DNA of 64,000 nt from Strigamia acuminata (Eukaryota; Arthropoda; Chilopoda; Geophilomorpha; Linotaeniidae), in assembly GCA_949358305.1 (NCBI GenBank), contig OX442323.1, positions 2,914,001 through 2,978,000 of the forward strand, given 5' to 3'. Positions within the stretch are counted from its first letter, which is position 1. Every line of letters begins with the position of its first letter. The notes beneath the pieces are model-generated. The model saw only the letters and a program-made list of their open reading frames with translations. It ran no database searches and was not told where the DNA came from. A program made the position numbers and the translations under genes. Shown here in pieces: positions 1 to 11,827 of the stretch.

Positions 1-2478
1 GAAGCTCGGTAGTACCAGCAACGAATTTGACAGCTTTTATATAGCATTTTTTATTTATTTTGAATTTAAAAAAAATAAAAACGTGAATTTATGTGTCGTA
101 AAAATCCACTTCTTTTCATATGAAGGTGAAGCCACTGTTGTTTTGCATTCACAGTCTGCTTATCTCGTTCGTGGCTCTTGGAAACCGGCGTTGAAGCGCA
201 AATAAGTAGCAAGGAGCTCGTTAAGATGTGTTGCGCCACAGTTTTGATTGCTGCGGGCCTGAATATCACTAACGAGGTGCACTTCTCTATTTAATTGACA
301 TAGCAAAGGTTTTGGCGCGAAGAGAAGAGGGAAGAAGTTAAAAAAATATATATTGCACTTTTAGTAATTATCTTAAGAGAGTTTTCTTAACCCACAGGAT
401 TAAATACACCAATACAAACCTACATATTAATTGCCGACGTCCTTAAATTTGCACCTTTTAGAGCGGAATGATTGCTTTTCCCAATTACTCCTCTGCGCGT
501 GCGCCACGGTTACATAGGCAGCAAAATCAAAAGCAAAATATCAAGCTAAAAATCTTTCGCCTTTCCCGAATTCATAAATTCAAAGCCGACAGTAAGGAAA
601 CGACTTAAAACTTTTATTTTCTTCTAGCTAGCAAATTTCACGAGCGAAATGACCGTAAATTTTCCAAACAATTTCGCTGGGAAACGCAAAAACGACTTAA
701 AGAATGAGAAATGGGAAGCAAAAAAATCTAAAAATAAAAAAAAATAAAAAAAATAAAATATATATATTATACACAGTAATCCGCCTTTACCCACACCCAA
801 ACAAGACGAAATAGAAAGAAAAAATATTAATTTGGACCGGGGGACCTCAATTCAGCCCTAAAGTCGTAAAATGCAACAAGAGTTTTGCACAATTGCATGA
901 CTCCGAGCAAAGAAAAAATGATGAAAGATAGAGAAAGAAAACAAAAAAAAATTCTCTTTTCATTTAGTCTCTTTACACACGGATGCAGGAAAATATCGCA
1001 TGATCAATAGATAAAAGAAAAAAGGAACGGGGGGACGAGGGGGGGGGGGAATCTCTTTTTATTTGCTTTGGAACATCCAGAGTGAAATTACAAGTAGCCA
1101 AAGCCCAGTGAAGCCACTTAGGACACTACAGGGGAAAATAGAAGAGGGTGGGTAGGGGAGATAATAATATGGTGATCATTTGAAGCTCTGAAAGACAAAT
1201 AACTAATGAAATGAGATTACAATGTGAGTGCTGCAATGAGGGTTGGCAATTCCCATCTCACTCGCCTATACCATCGTCTGATAAAATCCTATTTTCCTAC
1301 GTATATATTTCATTGTGTTATCCAATACAAAGAAAAATGCAATTTTCTGCTCCAGGTAACCTTTTTATATCGAGGCTTTAACGAAATTTAGAAAATAATT
1401 GTAAATATTGGTTTTGTTATTATTTTTTTTTCTATTTTAATTATTTTTTTTTTTTTTATTATTTTTGATGCTAGGGTACGTTGAAAAATGATAAAAACGG
1501 AGGCATTATGAATGAGAAGACTGACTTGTACGATGTTTGTATAAGATGCAAAGGAAAAAAGCGATTTAATAATTCAAATATGTGCAAACTCTCGAAAGCT
1601 TTTTTTGCTCGGTGCATTCGAGGAAGTAAAAAAAATTAAATAACGAAATTACGCAGACTCGACTTTAGTTTATGCGTAAATTTAAGCATTTGGTTTAATA
1701 AAACATTAAAGCAAATTTGTTGTATTGTAAAAACAGATAAATCGCCGTTGATTGTGAAATTTGTTGTGTATTTTAATTTGTCACCTTTGATCCAATACAA
1801 AATCCTGTGTGAAAGTCATCTCCACCAGGGGGAGGTGATGTGTAATCTCGCGATTAAGTTGCGTTAACGTAACTTCCGTTTTGGTAGCGTTAACGTGATC
1901 GTGTCTTACAATACCGTGTGCGAATAAACTTTCTTTAATCTACTAAATCGATGAGTTATTCCTCCATCTAATATCAACAAAATTCGGTTTCTGGTCGCCA
2001 TTTTGCGTTAAAATAAGCGAAAATCACCCAAAAAAATACGATTAATCGATATTAAAAAGATAAAAACAACCAATACTTTAATTTCCACTTTGAACGAGCA
2101 AAGCAGTGAAGCCCACATAAAAAAAAAAAAATCAAAGGTTGTTTTAATAAAAACACCACATCTTGCGGTAACTCAACAATTCCATTTGAACTCGTCGAAC
2201 AAATAATTAAAAATACAAAAAAAGAAGCGAATAATTAATCCAAATTAGTTAAATCCAAGCCAATTAAATGTAAATTCAATTCCACTGCCATCAGTTTGGA
2301 AAAGTAAACTGCAACCAGAGAATGTTTCATTTCAGTCTATACGGAAATGCATTATTTACAGGACCCAGAAAGGCAGCCAAACGTAAAAGAAAAGGCACAA
2401 ATCGATACACATCTATAGCATACGCAATAAGAAACGTAATTACACTCAAATCCCACTATAAGACATCTGTGCACACAC
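1..2478. other. AT-rich non-coding stretch
   Basis: I see no supportable gene here. The sequence is AT-rich with many A and T runs. It has a short G-rich tract near 1029-1050 and a CGTTAACG motif repeated around 1861-1895. Open frames are short and lack recognisable domains or convincing splice sites. Confidence 0.5.
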
Positions 2479-2631
2479 CTGCGAGTAACCATCGAGGGTT
2501 TTAATGGCAGTTACTTGTCGATTCTTTGCGCTTGTTATTACTGGCATAGAAAACAGCATAAAGTTTGCAGGACCAACCGAGTAAATAAGAATCAATGGGA
2601 AGTCGACGCTCCAGGATGTCTCCTTTTCGCC
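2479..2631 (-). CDS. Possible internal exon, unrecognised protein
   Basis: Read on the minus strand, this 153-bp stretch is 51 open codons. It is bounded by a possible acceptor (CAACCTACAG) and a possible donor (CAG|GTGTGTGC), both in phase 0. The translation begins GEKETSW, has a hydrophobic middle (FPLILIYSVG) and ends LDGYSQ. Its composition is less AT-biased than the flanks. The acceptor lacks a strong pyrimidine tract. Its phase 0 ends do not fit directly after the phase 1 donor of the exon at 7213-7515, so another exon would be needed between them if they belong together. I recognise no family, and a chance open frame remains quite possible. Confidence 0.2.
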
Positions 2632-4347
2632 CTGTAGGTTGCAGTCAACTACAATGCGCGCTTCCCTGCAGCGCTCACACTCATTACACGCAAACCTGAG
2701 CGCACTTCGCCCTGCCCTCAAATGTTGCTTTCAACGGGCACGTGTGAGCGAGAAAAGAAGAGAGAAAAGGAAAGGAAAAAAAGATTCAAGAAGGGGCCAG
2801 CGAGTGAAAACACACACCAATTACTAACAACATCACACGCGCAATATCACAAGCCAAATGATAAGACAAATGGTAGAAGTCAACCTTACATTTGACACCC
2901 CGACGGGACGTTCTCCAGTGGGGCTTTCATAGTGCCGTTAAAAAGGGAAAAAAATTGCTCGGGACACTCATTAGATTAGTATAGGAGTGGTCATTTTCGA
3001 GCAAAAACGAAGAAACGTTATCTAACTTAGAAATTGCAATTTTTTTAAAAATTTATTTTATTATATAGAAATTGCATTTTTTTTTTAAATTTATTTTATT
3101 ATCTAGAAATTTTTTTTAGTGTTAAATATGATAATAAATAAATAAATAGTGCTGAAAAATTAATTTATATTTTTCACGTACCCACAATTTAACAATGTGA
3201 GGAAGAAACATGGTCTCTGTCTGGATGAAAAATGACAATTTCCATTCCATATAACTGCACAACTATTTCTCTTCGTTAAACATGTGTATATCCGTATTCC
3301 TTTACAGGAAAATGGACATTATTACTATTTCAAAGTACATTATTTATATAATTTATATAAAATGGATAAAATTGAGTGTAGGTTTGTGGTTAGATCATTA
3401 TATTCACCATATTTGTCCACTTTTAGAAATAAAAACGATTCTTTGAGTCTTTTCTGTCAAATGAGCCAAGCAGAATTTGCAGCTAAGCTTTTCTTTCTCT
3501 TCAGCCATTACATAAATTTGCCCCTGCAAGTCAACAATGTTCAGTATTCAAATCATCCCCATGCTCCATCAACAATGCTCTGGCAATATTTCTTTGTGAG
3601 ACCACAAGCACCCATATCATCATTTTTCAATACTTCTTCAGCCAAAACAAAATATCTAGCATTCTTAAGCGACAGTTAGAAAAGAAAAGGGAAAAAAAAA
3701 TCTTTTAGTAAATTTAATTAAAATTCTAACCATTAATTACACAAAGAAATTACTGAAACACGATGTTAACAGTTTTCATAAAAGTAGGTTTTTTCGGATG
3801 TCAGAAATGAGAAATATTTTAGGAGCAAAGTTTGCTGTTTAATTTTTTATACGTGTCGGTTTAAATTCATTGCAATCAATCTCTATTACTGCAAATAGGT
3901 TTTTGTCAATCCTATCAATGAGCTTGAACAATTTGAACTTGGTGAACAATTCTGATAATGCGTCATTAAAGAAGCAGGCTGCCAATCAAACGCACGAAAC
4001 GAGATCAAACTAAAGAAATTGACAATTGACAAACCGAATAAGCGAATTAACGAAAAAAGTGAAAACCTACCGGCGGAAGAATTGGACAATTTGACAATAA
4101 TTCTTAAGGAACCCAGCACAAAAAGCTCGGTTGGGAAACGAACTGGTCGGAATTAAAGAAATAAAAAGACCAATCGATGCTATACCCAATCAATCCAGTC
4201 AAAAAGACTTACTTAGAATTGACCACGCTTAAAAATTAGAGAATAGAAACGTGAAAACAAGTCAATAGCTGTAAATAATGCACATTGTCGGCCGTCATGA
4301 CTACCATTACTGCCCTAACAAAACCAAAACCACCAGGACCAAAAATG
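2632..4347. other. Non-coding, one decayed-looking frame
   Basis: No intact gene is seen. Around 3890-4210 the plus strand gives Lys/Asn/Glu-rich open stretches broken by stops (for example FVNPINELEQFELGEQF, two stops, then a stretch ending KRTGRN). This could be a decayed element frame or just A-rich sequence. Confidence 0.4.
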
Positions 4348-4895
4348 CAATGTTGTATCTCGTTCACCAAATCGCGAACTAGTTCAAGTTCGCGTTCATC
4401 ACCGTGTGAACTAGTTCACGTTCATGTTCACTATATTTTTTTTTAAAGTGAACTAACAAGGAGAGCACATGAATAAGACACTCACAGATTGTTGCAATAT
4501 TAAACGTGAAGGATTGTTATATCATTGTTACATCATTGTATAACAAAAAAATTGAAATGTTTTTTTTTTTATGTTTTGTGGTTTGCAGATGGAAAAAAAA
4601 ACACTTTTTTTTAGTAAAGCATTCGTTTTCATTGATTTTAATGACGAAAGCAGCTGATTTCGCCGTTTTCGTTATAAAAAGTGATCAAAATGAATGTTTT
4701 GATGATGAAAAGGTCATCAAAACGTTTAAAACAGATGCAAAAAGTTACGTTCTGTGACGTTTTCATCATCAAACATGGTGAATGCAAACTTCGTTCAAGT
4801 TCACTCTTAAAAGTGAACTAAGTTCGTTTTTTGCGTTCACTTGTAAAAGTGAACTAGTTCGCGATCTTAGTTCGCATTTCATAATACATACAGTA
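4348..4895. mobile_element. GTTCAC-rich hAT-like MITE, copy 1
   Basis: The left end CAATGTTGTATC resembles the inverse of the right end of the copy at 21172-21477 (GATACAACACTG). The ancestral terminus was therefore probably CAGTGTTGTATC, a hAT-style end. The arms are dense in alternating GTGAAC and GTTCAC words, including the palindrome GTGAACTAGTTCAC. The middle (about 4597-4780) matches the second copy closely, sharing AACACTTTTTTTTAGTAAAG and the CATCATCAAACATGGTGAA motif. No transposase is present, so it is non-autonomous. The right end is degenerate and the target duplication is not clear. The next element starts about 13 bp further on. Confidence 0.6.
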
Positions 4896-4908
4896 CATTT
4901 TGACAATA

Positions 4909-5400
4909 AAGAGTTTGCGGGATGCATTTTTCCCTTATTTTTCTCTACGTTACACTATTTTAGTGCCATATCGTAAAGGAAAAATCTTTAGTGTATCGTT
5001 TTCAACACTAAATTAAAATATAGCGCAGCCAATCAGAATTGAGAACACTATATTGTTAGCTCCGCCCATTGCAAATGGCGATTATTTTGTTGTCTCGATA
5101 AAACACATCACAGTCATAGGTACGTAGATTAAATCATAAGTGAGGCCCAAAATTCAATTTTAGGCCTAAAACCATACTTTATAGGCGTAATAATGGAATT
5201 TTACGCAGAAATTTGCACATTTACGCCCCCAAATTGAATTTTTAGGCCCAAAATTACTAACTGTCAGTAGTTGGCTGAAATAGTGTAGTGATAAGGGAAA
5301 AGTGTAGTCCGCAAAAACTTAATTTATCATTTTTTCCTTACACTATTTTCATACCGTATAGTGTTTAACTGTCAGAGAAAAATGCATCCCGCAAACTCTC
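4909..5400. mobile_element. TA-flanked MITE family A, copy 1
   Basis: The ends are inverted repeats (left AAGAGTTTGCGGGATGCAT, right ATGCATCCCGCAAACTCTC) flanked by TA at 4907-4908 and 5401-5402, as expected for a Tc1/mariner-type non-autonomous element. The interior holds further inverted words such as GAGGCCCAAAATT and AATTTTTAGGCCC, and a segment reading CAGCCAATCAGAATTGAG. A second copy at 55542-55970 is very similar but about 60 bp shorter. There is no coding capacity. Confidence 0.75.
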
Positions 5401-5402
5401 TA

Positions 5403-6846
5403 ATGCATTTGCAATTCTCTAACAATATACTTTTAAATATATTTTAAAACACACGTTATGGAGTGTATTTTGACAAATTGACTAGAAATAATGTTTTTAA
5501 TAACATTTTCAAGTGCATTGTGAAACTTAAAGCATTTCAAAATAAATTATAACAAATTGTAACATATTTTTAACCCATACGGGTAAGCAGTCAAAATCAA
5601 TATTCACTGAGTAAGCAGCAGTATCTCATATTTGACTGGCAATCTAATTAAAGTGTTATAAAGCAATGATTGTAATCACCAAAATAATTAATTTTAAATG
5701 CTTACTATTGCATTAAAAACAGAAAGAAAAATCTGTCACGACATCTCATCATTTTCCCAAAAGACAAACTCTGGAAGCTGAATGACACTCTTTCTCATTC
5801 CTATGACATTTCCCTGCAGAGGTATATAAATAATTAACAAAAGATTTTCTCCTTACTTCTTATCTTGGGTCTTTTTGGATGACAGGCTGTAAATGGTCAT
5901 CCATGTTTAGTGGCTCCCGAGCGGCTTCATGGCTGTGAATGTGTATGTCAACGATTGAACCCTTGATTTCCATTGGGGAAACAACTTACTCCCCTCTTTT
6001 GCACCTCCAAATCACGACTTGAAAACTCGTTACAAACATCCATGTCTTCGCCAGATACAACGCACTAAACTCCCGATTTACATCACACCTTTAATTTGCT
6101 CCAATCCACTTTTTTGACACATTTCATCTTCCTCCCTTCCACTATGGTAATTAATACTTGTGACCAACAGAACCGTCACATCAATGATACAAAAAAAAAC
6201 CACTTTACTAAAAAGCATAGGCATCTGTTGGGAGATACTGGGAGCAGAAAGTGCTGCTCAGCCACCAAGCATCAAAGAAATTGTTACACAAAATTATTAA
6301 TGCTCACATTAAACACAAAAAAGCTAAAAGGACCCAACTACGCATCAAATAAAAAATTAAATTAACGTAGAGTACAATTGAATAAACCATACATTGGACT
6401 GCGAACTGATGAATTGTGGATAAAAAGCTAGCGTTAACAAGAAGAGACGTCACTTAACTTCTCTTGAATAAAGCGTACAATGTCCCAGAGGAATCACGAG
6501 CATGCAAAATGTCAAAAATACAACACAAATACAACAAGAACGAAAAAACCATAAACTACAAAAGCTTTATCTCATCTGTGTCTTGAATAATAATTACTTG
6601 CATCACCTCTCTTCCAAGAGGCCTACTGGCAAGAAACATTTACGTGGTACTACGACCGAAACAACGGTTATTTATTCATCCTCGGCAATAACCATAAACC
6701 AAGGATAACATGGACACGTATCCGTGTGTTATTTCCCATTAATTCGTTGTTCTGAGCGCGGATTGGATGACAGCAATCACGTGCCACGCATTACTTGGCA
6801 ACTAAGCAAGTTTGTTACTTGTTGCCTTCCTAGAACACAGTGCGGC
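5403..6846. other. Non-coding stretch
   Basis: No gene, RNA gene or clear repeat boundary is seen. Short open frames (for example near 6096-6365 and 6502-6708) are Lys/Asn/Thr-rich and typical of chance frames in AT-rich DNA. A short imperfect hairpin with ATAACATGGACACG lies near 6706-6735. Confidence 0.45.
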
Positions 6847-7130
6847 TATATACAGGGTGTTCTAAACGTCTAGTCCCCTCCAAATATTTCCTGAGCAATT
6901 GCATCTAGGCCAACTTTGAGGAAGGGATCGTATAGGAAGTTGGGTGAGAGCAATCCAATGACGTCATCAAATTTGACCTTGAAGGTCATTTTCAAGGTCA
7001 TTCACTTTCTAACTTTTAAACCGTTTAAGATACAGCAAAATTTCCAATTACAAAGTTGTAGAGCACCATCAAATTAGTGAAGCTAGCTTTATCCTTGATT
7101 GATGCAGAAATTCATGCATAAAACAAAGCA
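6847..7130 (+). mobile_element. TATACAGGGTG-family repeat, copy 0
   Basis: It begins TATATACAGGGTGTTCTAAA. It carries the family's interior words: a CTTGAAGGTCATTTTCAAGG segment followed by TTACAAAGTTGTAGAGCACC and AATTAGT. The same order of words occurs in the copies at 11515, 43070, 43837 and 59151. The right boundary is indistinct. It lies immediately downstream, in gene direction, of the exon at 7213-7515. Confidence 0.55.
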
Positions 7131-7212
7131 AAATGAATGCCAGAATACATCAGATTGTTTGTTCAATTGTGTTACTATCAAATAAAAATGAGATAAATAT
7201 TGTTGTTCTTAC

Positions 7213-7515
7213 CATTTTGTGTGAGTCCAGTACTGGGCCTTCGAACCAAATCACATTCAGGATATGTAGTGTCCGAATTGTTGTCCGATGAAGAGGAGGA
7301 AGGACCTCGCCTTATTGCAAGAGCTAAACGCCCCCTGGTCGGAGGTTCGTGGCATGGGAGACTTTGCTGTCGTAACAGCAGTTGGACGGGAACATGAGCA
7401 GCGTCCGTGTCCAAATCACCGTCCGAGCCACTCAACGGAGTGTAAGCACGATTTTCCACAGTCTGCAAAGTTGACGGAACAGCAGGATGCACTGGACGAG
7501 ATCTGTTGTCGGTTA
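7213..7515 (-). CDS. Internal exon of unrecognised gene (Ser/Pro-rich)
   Basis: The exon is read on the minus strand. The upstream intron ends in a T-rich tract and TTTCAAG; the downstream donor is ATG|GTAAGAAC. The 303-bp exon starts with the last two bases of a codon and ends with the first base of one (phase 1 to phase 1), so its length is a multiple of three. The roughly 100 encoded residues begin TDNRSRPVHPAVPSTLQTVE, include an acidic segment (SGSDGDLDTD), a Ser run before DNNSD, and RRPSTGLTQNG at the end. There is no transmembrane or catalytic motif; it looks like an intrinsically disordered region, perhaps a cytoplasmic tail or linker. The splice phase matches the exon at 23206-23438. 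GC content is clearly above the flanks. Confidence is high that it is coding; the function is unknown. Confidence 0.8.
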
Positions 7516-8447
7516 CTTGAAATAGAAAATACAAATAAAAATCAAACGTTAGATTCATCTTTAACTAGCGCCGTCATAAATTTTCATTTTATTTAGCCCG
7601 CAACAGCTGAATTATTCAGTTTGATGAGGTTTTGGCGGGCCCACTGTCATTGAAGACTGTCCTCTATTATTTAAATGCATTACACACTATCAAGTATTTA
7701 TAAATGCTAATTCAAATCATTGCTGCAATATGCATAACTTGTTTTAACCTTCGCTTCAATATTAATAACATCAAAAGTTTAATCTTATCTTCATTCCAAG
7801 AGCTGAGATTCAATAATTTATGAGATTTTAAATTAGTCCAGCCCCATATGTCATTAAGACAACTCCCCCCAGTGTCAATTTTCATCGATACTGGCTGTGT
7901 AAAGCTTTAAATTCCTCAGGATGATGATATTAAAAATTAGCAAGAAATAAGAAAAGGGAAAATTGAAAATCCTCTCATCCAAAAGATGATGACAAGTCAA
8001 GCTCTAATAGATGCTGAATTGAAAAAGCGCTTCGAGTCTAACTCACTGGCTGATTGCAATTGCAGGCAAAGAATCATCTTCATTACGTTTCAACAACTAC
8101 AAAGTGTGTATGACCTGGCCATTAATTCAAAGCCTAGCAAACACATTACTCTTTCTCAATTAATGACAAAGCACAATCCTCGAGGGAATCTTGATGCACC
8201 ATCTCTGGAAAACTCCTTAGCGGAAAACTCTACTGGAAATTTCAAAAGCAGGCCGATTGGCAATCTATTTATGCTCTCAAGTCAAGTGTGCTATAATCTT
8301 ATATTATCTTATTGGAGAAATGAAATTAAGCGAAGAAGGTGCAACACACGAAACGTATGTGCGTTCGATTCTTGAAAAAGAGCCCTTCTTTTCTTTTTAC
8401 GTCATGATTAAAGAAAGTCAGCTTTGGAAAGTGACTTTAAACAAAGT
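7516..8447. other. Presumed intron, no other feature
   Basis: AT-rich sequence directly upstream of the exon in gene direction. Open frames at 7986-8375 and 8257-8499 have no recognisable domain, and the latter runs into the repeat that follows. Confidence 0.5.
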
Positions 8448-8835
8448 ATACTCCAAGATAAGCCTCTCTCCCATTGGCCGAGCCATTTCACTTGTGTAGT
8501 GACACAAAAAAGTAGACCAAACCACCAGAATTGCACTTGATGTACAGACATTGTAATCGAAAAAAATATTTAAAAATTGTTTGCTTTCTTGACAAAGCAA
8601 CCAATAAACTGAACACACGTCTGTATTGAATTAAAAACAGCATAAAACTTAATTTTGTGAATGGAAAAAACATTTGATTATAAAATACAAATAAATTTTT
8701 AATCACTATAATAACCAAAAAGATTTTTAAAAAAATACAAAACTACTTTACCAGGTATTAGTACCCAGTCTACAGTTAGTAGTAATTAGACTAGGCCAAT
8801 GGGAGTGAGGCTTATCTTGGAGTGACAAGAGTATA
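8448..8835. mobile_element. Foldback family C, copy 1
   Basis: The element starts TATACTCCAAGATAAGCCTC and ends with GAGGCTTATCTTGGAGT followed by an extra GACAAGAGTATA. Inside the outer arms is the family core: CCCATTGGCCGAGCC, then TCACTTGTGTAGTGACAC and AAAAAAGTAG. The inner right half contains GGCCAATGGGAG as the mirror. No coding capacity is seen. The outer arms mirror each other within this copy but differ from those of other copies. The termini TATACT/AGTATA suggest a TA target preference. Confidence 0.7.
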
Positions 8836-11514
8836 GATATATTTTCCTGGTCTTTTTTTGCCATTTTCAAACAACACGCATGCGCACACGACACGCGAGA
8901 CCAGTTACAAATGTCTGCATGAACGCCCAAAATCTACGATACCTCGTACAACTGGAATTTAGCTTTCCAAATAAGTGAAAATTCTGATTTTATTTATCCG
9001 GTTGACCGTATGCGTTTACACGTTAGTTTTCTGGTAAACATGACGTCATATGTGAATTACCCCTAATGCATTTTGATTATCTGGAACAACAAAATGGTTA
9101 TCGATCTATTTCAGCCCCTAAACAAATCAAATTTAGCTCATATAACTTATCCCAAAAGCAAGAAGCTTTAAATTTTGTTATAAAACTGTTGTTTTCACAA
9201 CTCCAAAGTATAATAAAATATGAATAAAGCTACTTAGAATTCTCGATGGTCTTAGATTTAAACTGATTCTTGAAGATTGTGGTTGGAAGCACGTGCACAC
9301 GGTGGTTTACATTTGAACAGTGGTTATTGTATTTAAAACAAAAGATATGCAAATCATATTCCCCTCTCACACAAATAATTGAATAGACCCATTTACATTG
9401 TGGGTCACCAAAGTGACCCTCTGGTGACCAAACATGGCGTCACCTCCAAACCCCCTTAATGGTCCCTTTTCAAACGCCAGTTTCAACAAAAACAAAGAAA
9501 TTTATCGTTTTTGTTTATAGTTGGTGCGAAATATTACGGTCAGTACGGCTCGACAGAAGCAGATCAAATAATTAATGAACACCAAACTGGCATTACAAAT
9601 TTGTATTTTCAGCACCAGCCAAGCCGATACAAAATATCCGCAAACATCTATCACCAAACACAATAACCACACACAATTACTGTGGTGGCGCAAACAGTGC
9701 AACTCAATTCTTGCACAAATTACGACAGCAGTAATCAAGTGATTAAGCCAAAAGGTTAGCCATTTTAATCTTTCAATATAACCTTTCACACATTCTAGCA
9801 GCGCGGACATATTTTGCAGGGACCAATTTCGAGTGAGTCATATCAGCATTAAAGTTGTAACGAGTTCTCTATTCACGACGTGTCATATCGCTTAACATTA
9901 ACGTGAATGAATAGGCACGGGTGTGAAATTTAGTCATCATCAACATCATGCAAATGGCCTCAAATCACATGATTTCGCTGATGGTGCAACCAGCTTTGCC
10001 TTTTCCGTCCCAATTCCCCCGCAACCGGCAGAGAGCGGGGAAAGGGGCCACGCCACAGACAGATACGCTGACAGATGGTCAGCATCTCAAATTGGCAGTA
10101 CGAGGGTGTACGTATGCGTGTACGTATAAAGCAATCATACACGTCACAACCTGCTAACCCACCGTAGCAACCTCAGGCCTGACCTCGACAGACTTCACAC
10201 TTGACTGTGCTGATTTATTAAATTAACCATGCACACAACGTCAGTTTCTGTTTCCGTGTTTGAAAAATCACGTTGCACCGCTTGATTAAATCAACTAGCG
10301 TTGTGAAAATAAATTGCAAATCGTTTCGATTTTTTTTCTCGCGCCAGAGATTTATATGTAGTAGATATACGGTAGGTATGGAAAATAAATAGCTTTCAAT
10401 TTTGTCCATAGGGCAAGGCAATGGCACCTGCGCAATGCAGAGCCAGAAGGTGATATTTGAGCAATCGATCTGACCTTTAGAAAAGTAAAGCGCCACAGAG
10501 GAGCTACAAGAAATCAAATAACAACATGGGTTCATGAATTTGATATGCGCTATTATTAATTCCCGGAAACCCTAGGGTTGTTCCGGGGGCTTTTAACATT
10601 TCGCTGCTCATCCAGCTGGTGTTTTCTGTGGGTTTTCCACTCCTATTATGCGTGGGAATTATGCACTGCATTGCTAAATATGCCATTGGCAGCCATTATT
10701 GTCGTATTCCAACCGCGTCACAGCGAATCCCCTTGTGAAAACCATCCGGTACTCGTACCACAGATAGTGTGTTTTTACACTAAACTCTGATTAATACGTC
10801 AGCGAAATAAATAGACAACTGTGTGAGTTGAAAGTGGACTAAAGAGTGTTTTATTTTAGGGTCAGAATAAGGGAGTGCTGGCCAAGGGCAGCGTCACATA
10901 TACACAAATAAGCAATAAAAGTGCAAGGTTACGTAGGGAGGCGAATGTAGCAACAGACCTAAATATACTAGACTGCAAACTGAGGGATTGTGGGTAAGAA
11001 GCGTATGCTACAGGTAGTGGCAACACTAAATTCTGTCCTAACCCAACTACCTTGTCCGCCAAGCTCCAGATAGGTCTAAGCGGGTTTTCGCAATATCCAA
11101 ACACTCCAGATTTAGTCGGCTTCCGGTCGCAGTGAGCATGCGCACGCCGTTTAAGCAGCAAAACATGTTTATCTGCAATTTTAAACTGTCTTTTCGAATG
11201 CAGGTGGTTTAATTATTAAACAGCCCATCATCTTTCCTATAAGCTCCGTCTCGTGAGCATATAGTTCTTTTTTGTGTAAAAAAGTACTCCTTTTATCCTG
11301 TTTGTGTGAAAACTAAGTTATCGTAAATCCCCTGCAACAAAATTATACCTAGAGAAGATTATTCTCCAAAGGATTTCATCCGGGAGCAGGAAATTCTCAG
11401 TAAACCTCCATTTCCGAGACTTATAAAAAGACGTTATGTTGCTAAAAGAACGAATGTTACATGCAAGGAACGACTTCGATTAAAAACTGATTTTATTGAA
11501 CAAACAGAGGATTT
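8836..11514. other. Presumed intron, no gene recognised
   Basis: Mostly AT-rich sequence. A patch near 9940-10200 is GC-richer and non-repetitive by eye and may be a conserved or regulatory segment, but nothing in it is recognisable. A GGGTCACCAAAGTGACCC palindrome lies at about 9402-9420. Confidence 0.45.
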
Positions 11515-11827
11515 TATACAGGGTGTCTCGCCGAACACCTACCAGGTGAATTATTTCACAATCATGTTAATTTAAAAATACTTTTGATTATGAATTTAAG
11601 TAAATGACATGTGAGGAATTCAATGAAACTTGTTAAATTCATGTGACATTGTTTCATCACTGTTTTGCAACTCGTAACTTTTAAACCAACAATGCTACGC
11701 AAAAAATGTCAATTACAAAGTTGTAGAGCGCCATCTAATTAGTCTAGAACTGTTCTTAAAAAATTATCTCTTACTGAAGAGTTTTGAGAAAAAAAGGTTT
11801 GAAATGTTTGTCTATTCACTCTGTATA
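11515..11827 (+). mobile_element. TATACAGGGTG-family repeat, copy 1
   Basis: Starts TATACAGGGTGTCTCGCCGA and ends CACTCTGTATA, giving short imperfect terminal inverted repeats that begin and end in TATA. The interior contains CCGAACACCTACCAGGTGAA, TTACAAAGTTGTAGAGCGCC and TAATTAGTCTAGAACTGTTC. It is closely similar along its length to 43837-44150. Non-autonomous; no open frame. Confidence 0.7.

Noticed and set aside
3890-4210. Possible decayed coding sequence (FVNPINELEQFELGEQF and downstream frame)
   Set aside because: Lys/Asn/Glu-rich translations are common from A-rich DNA, and the frame is broken by stops without any recognisable domain.
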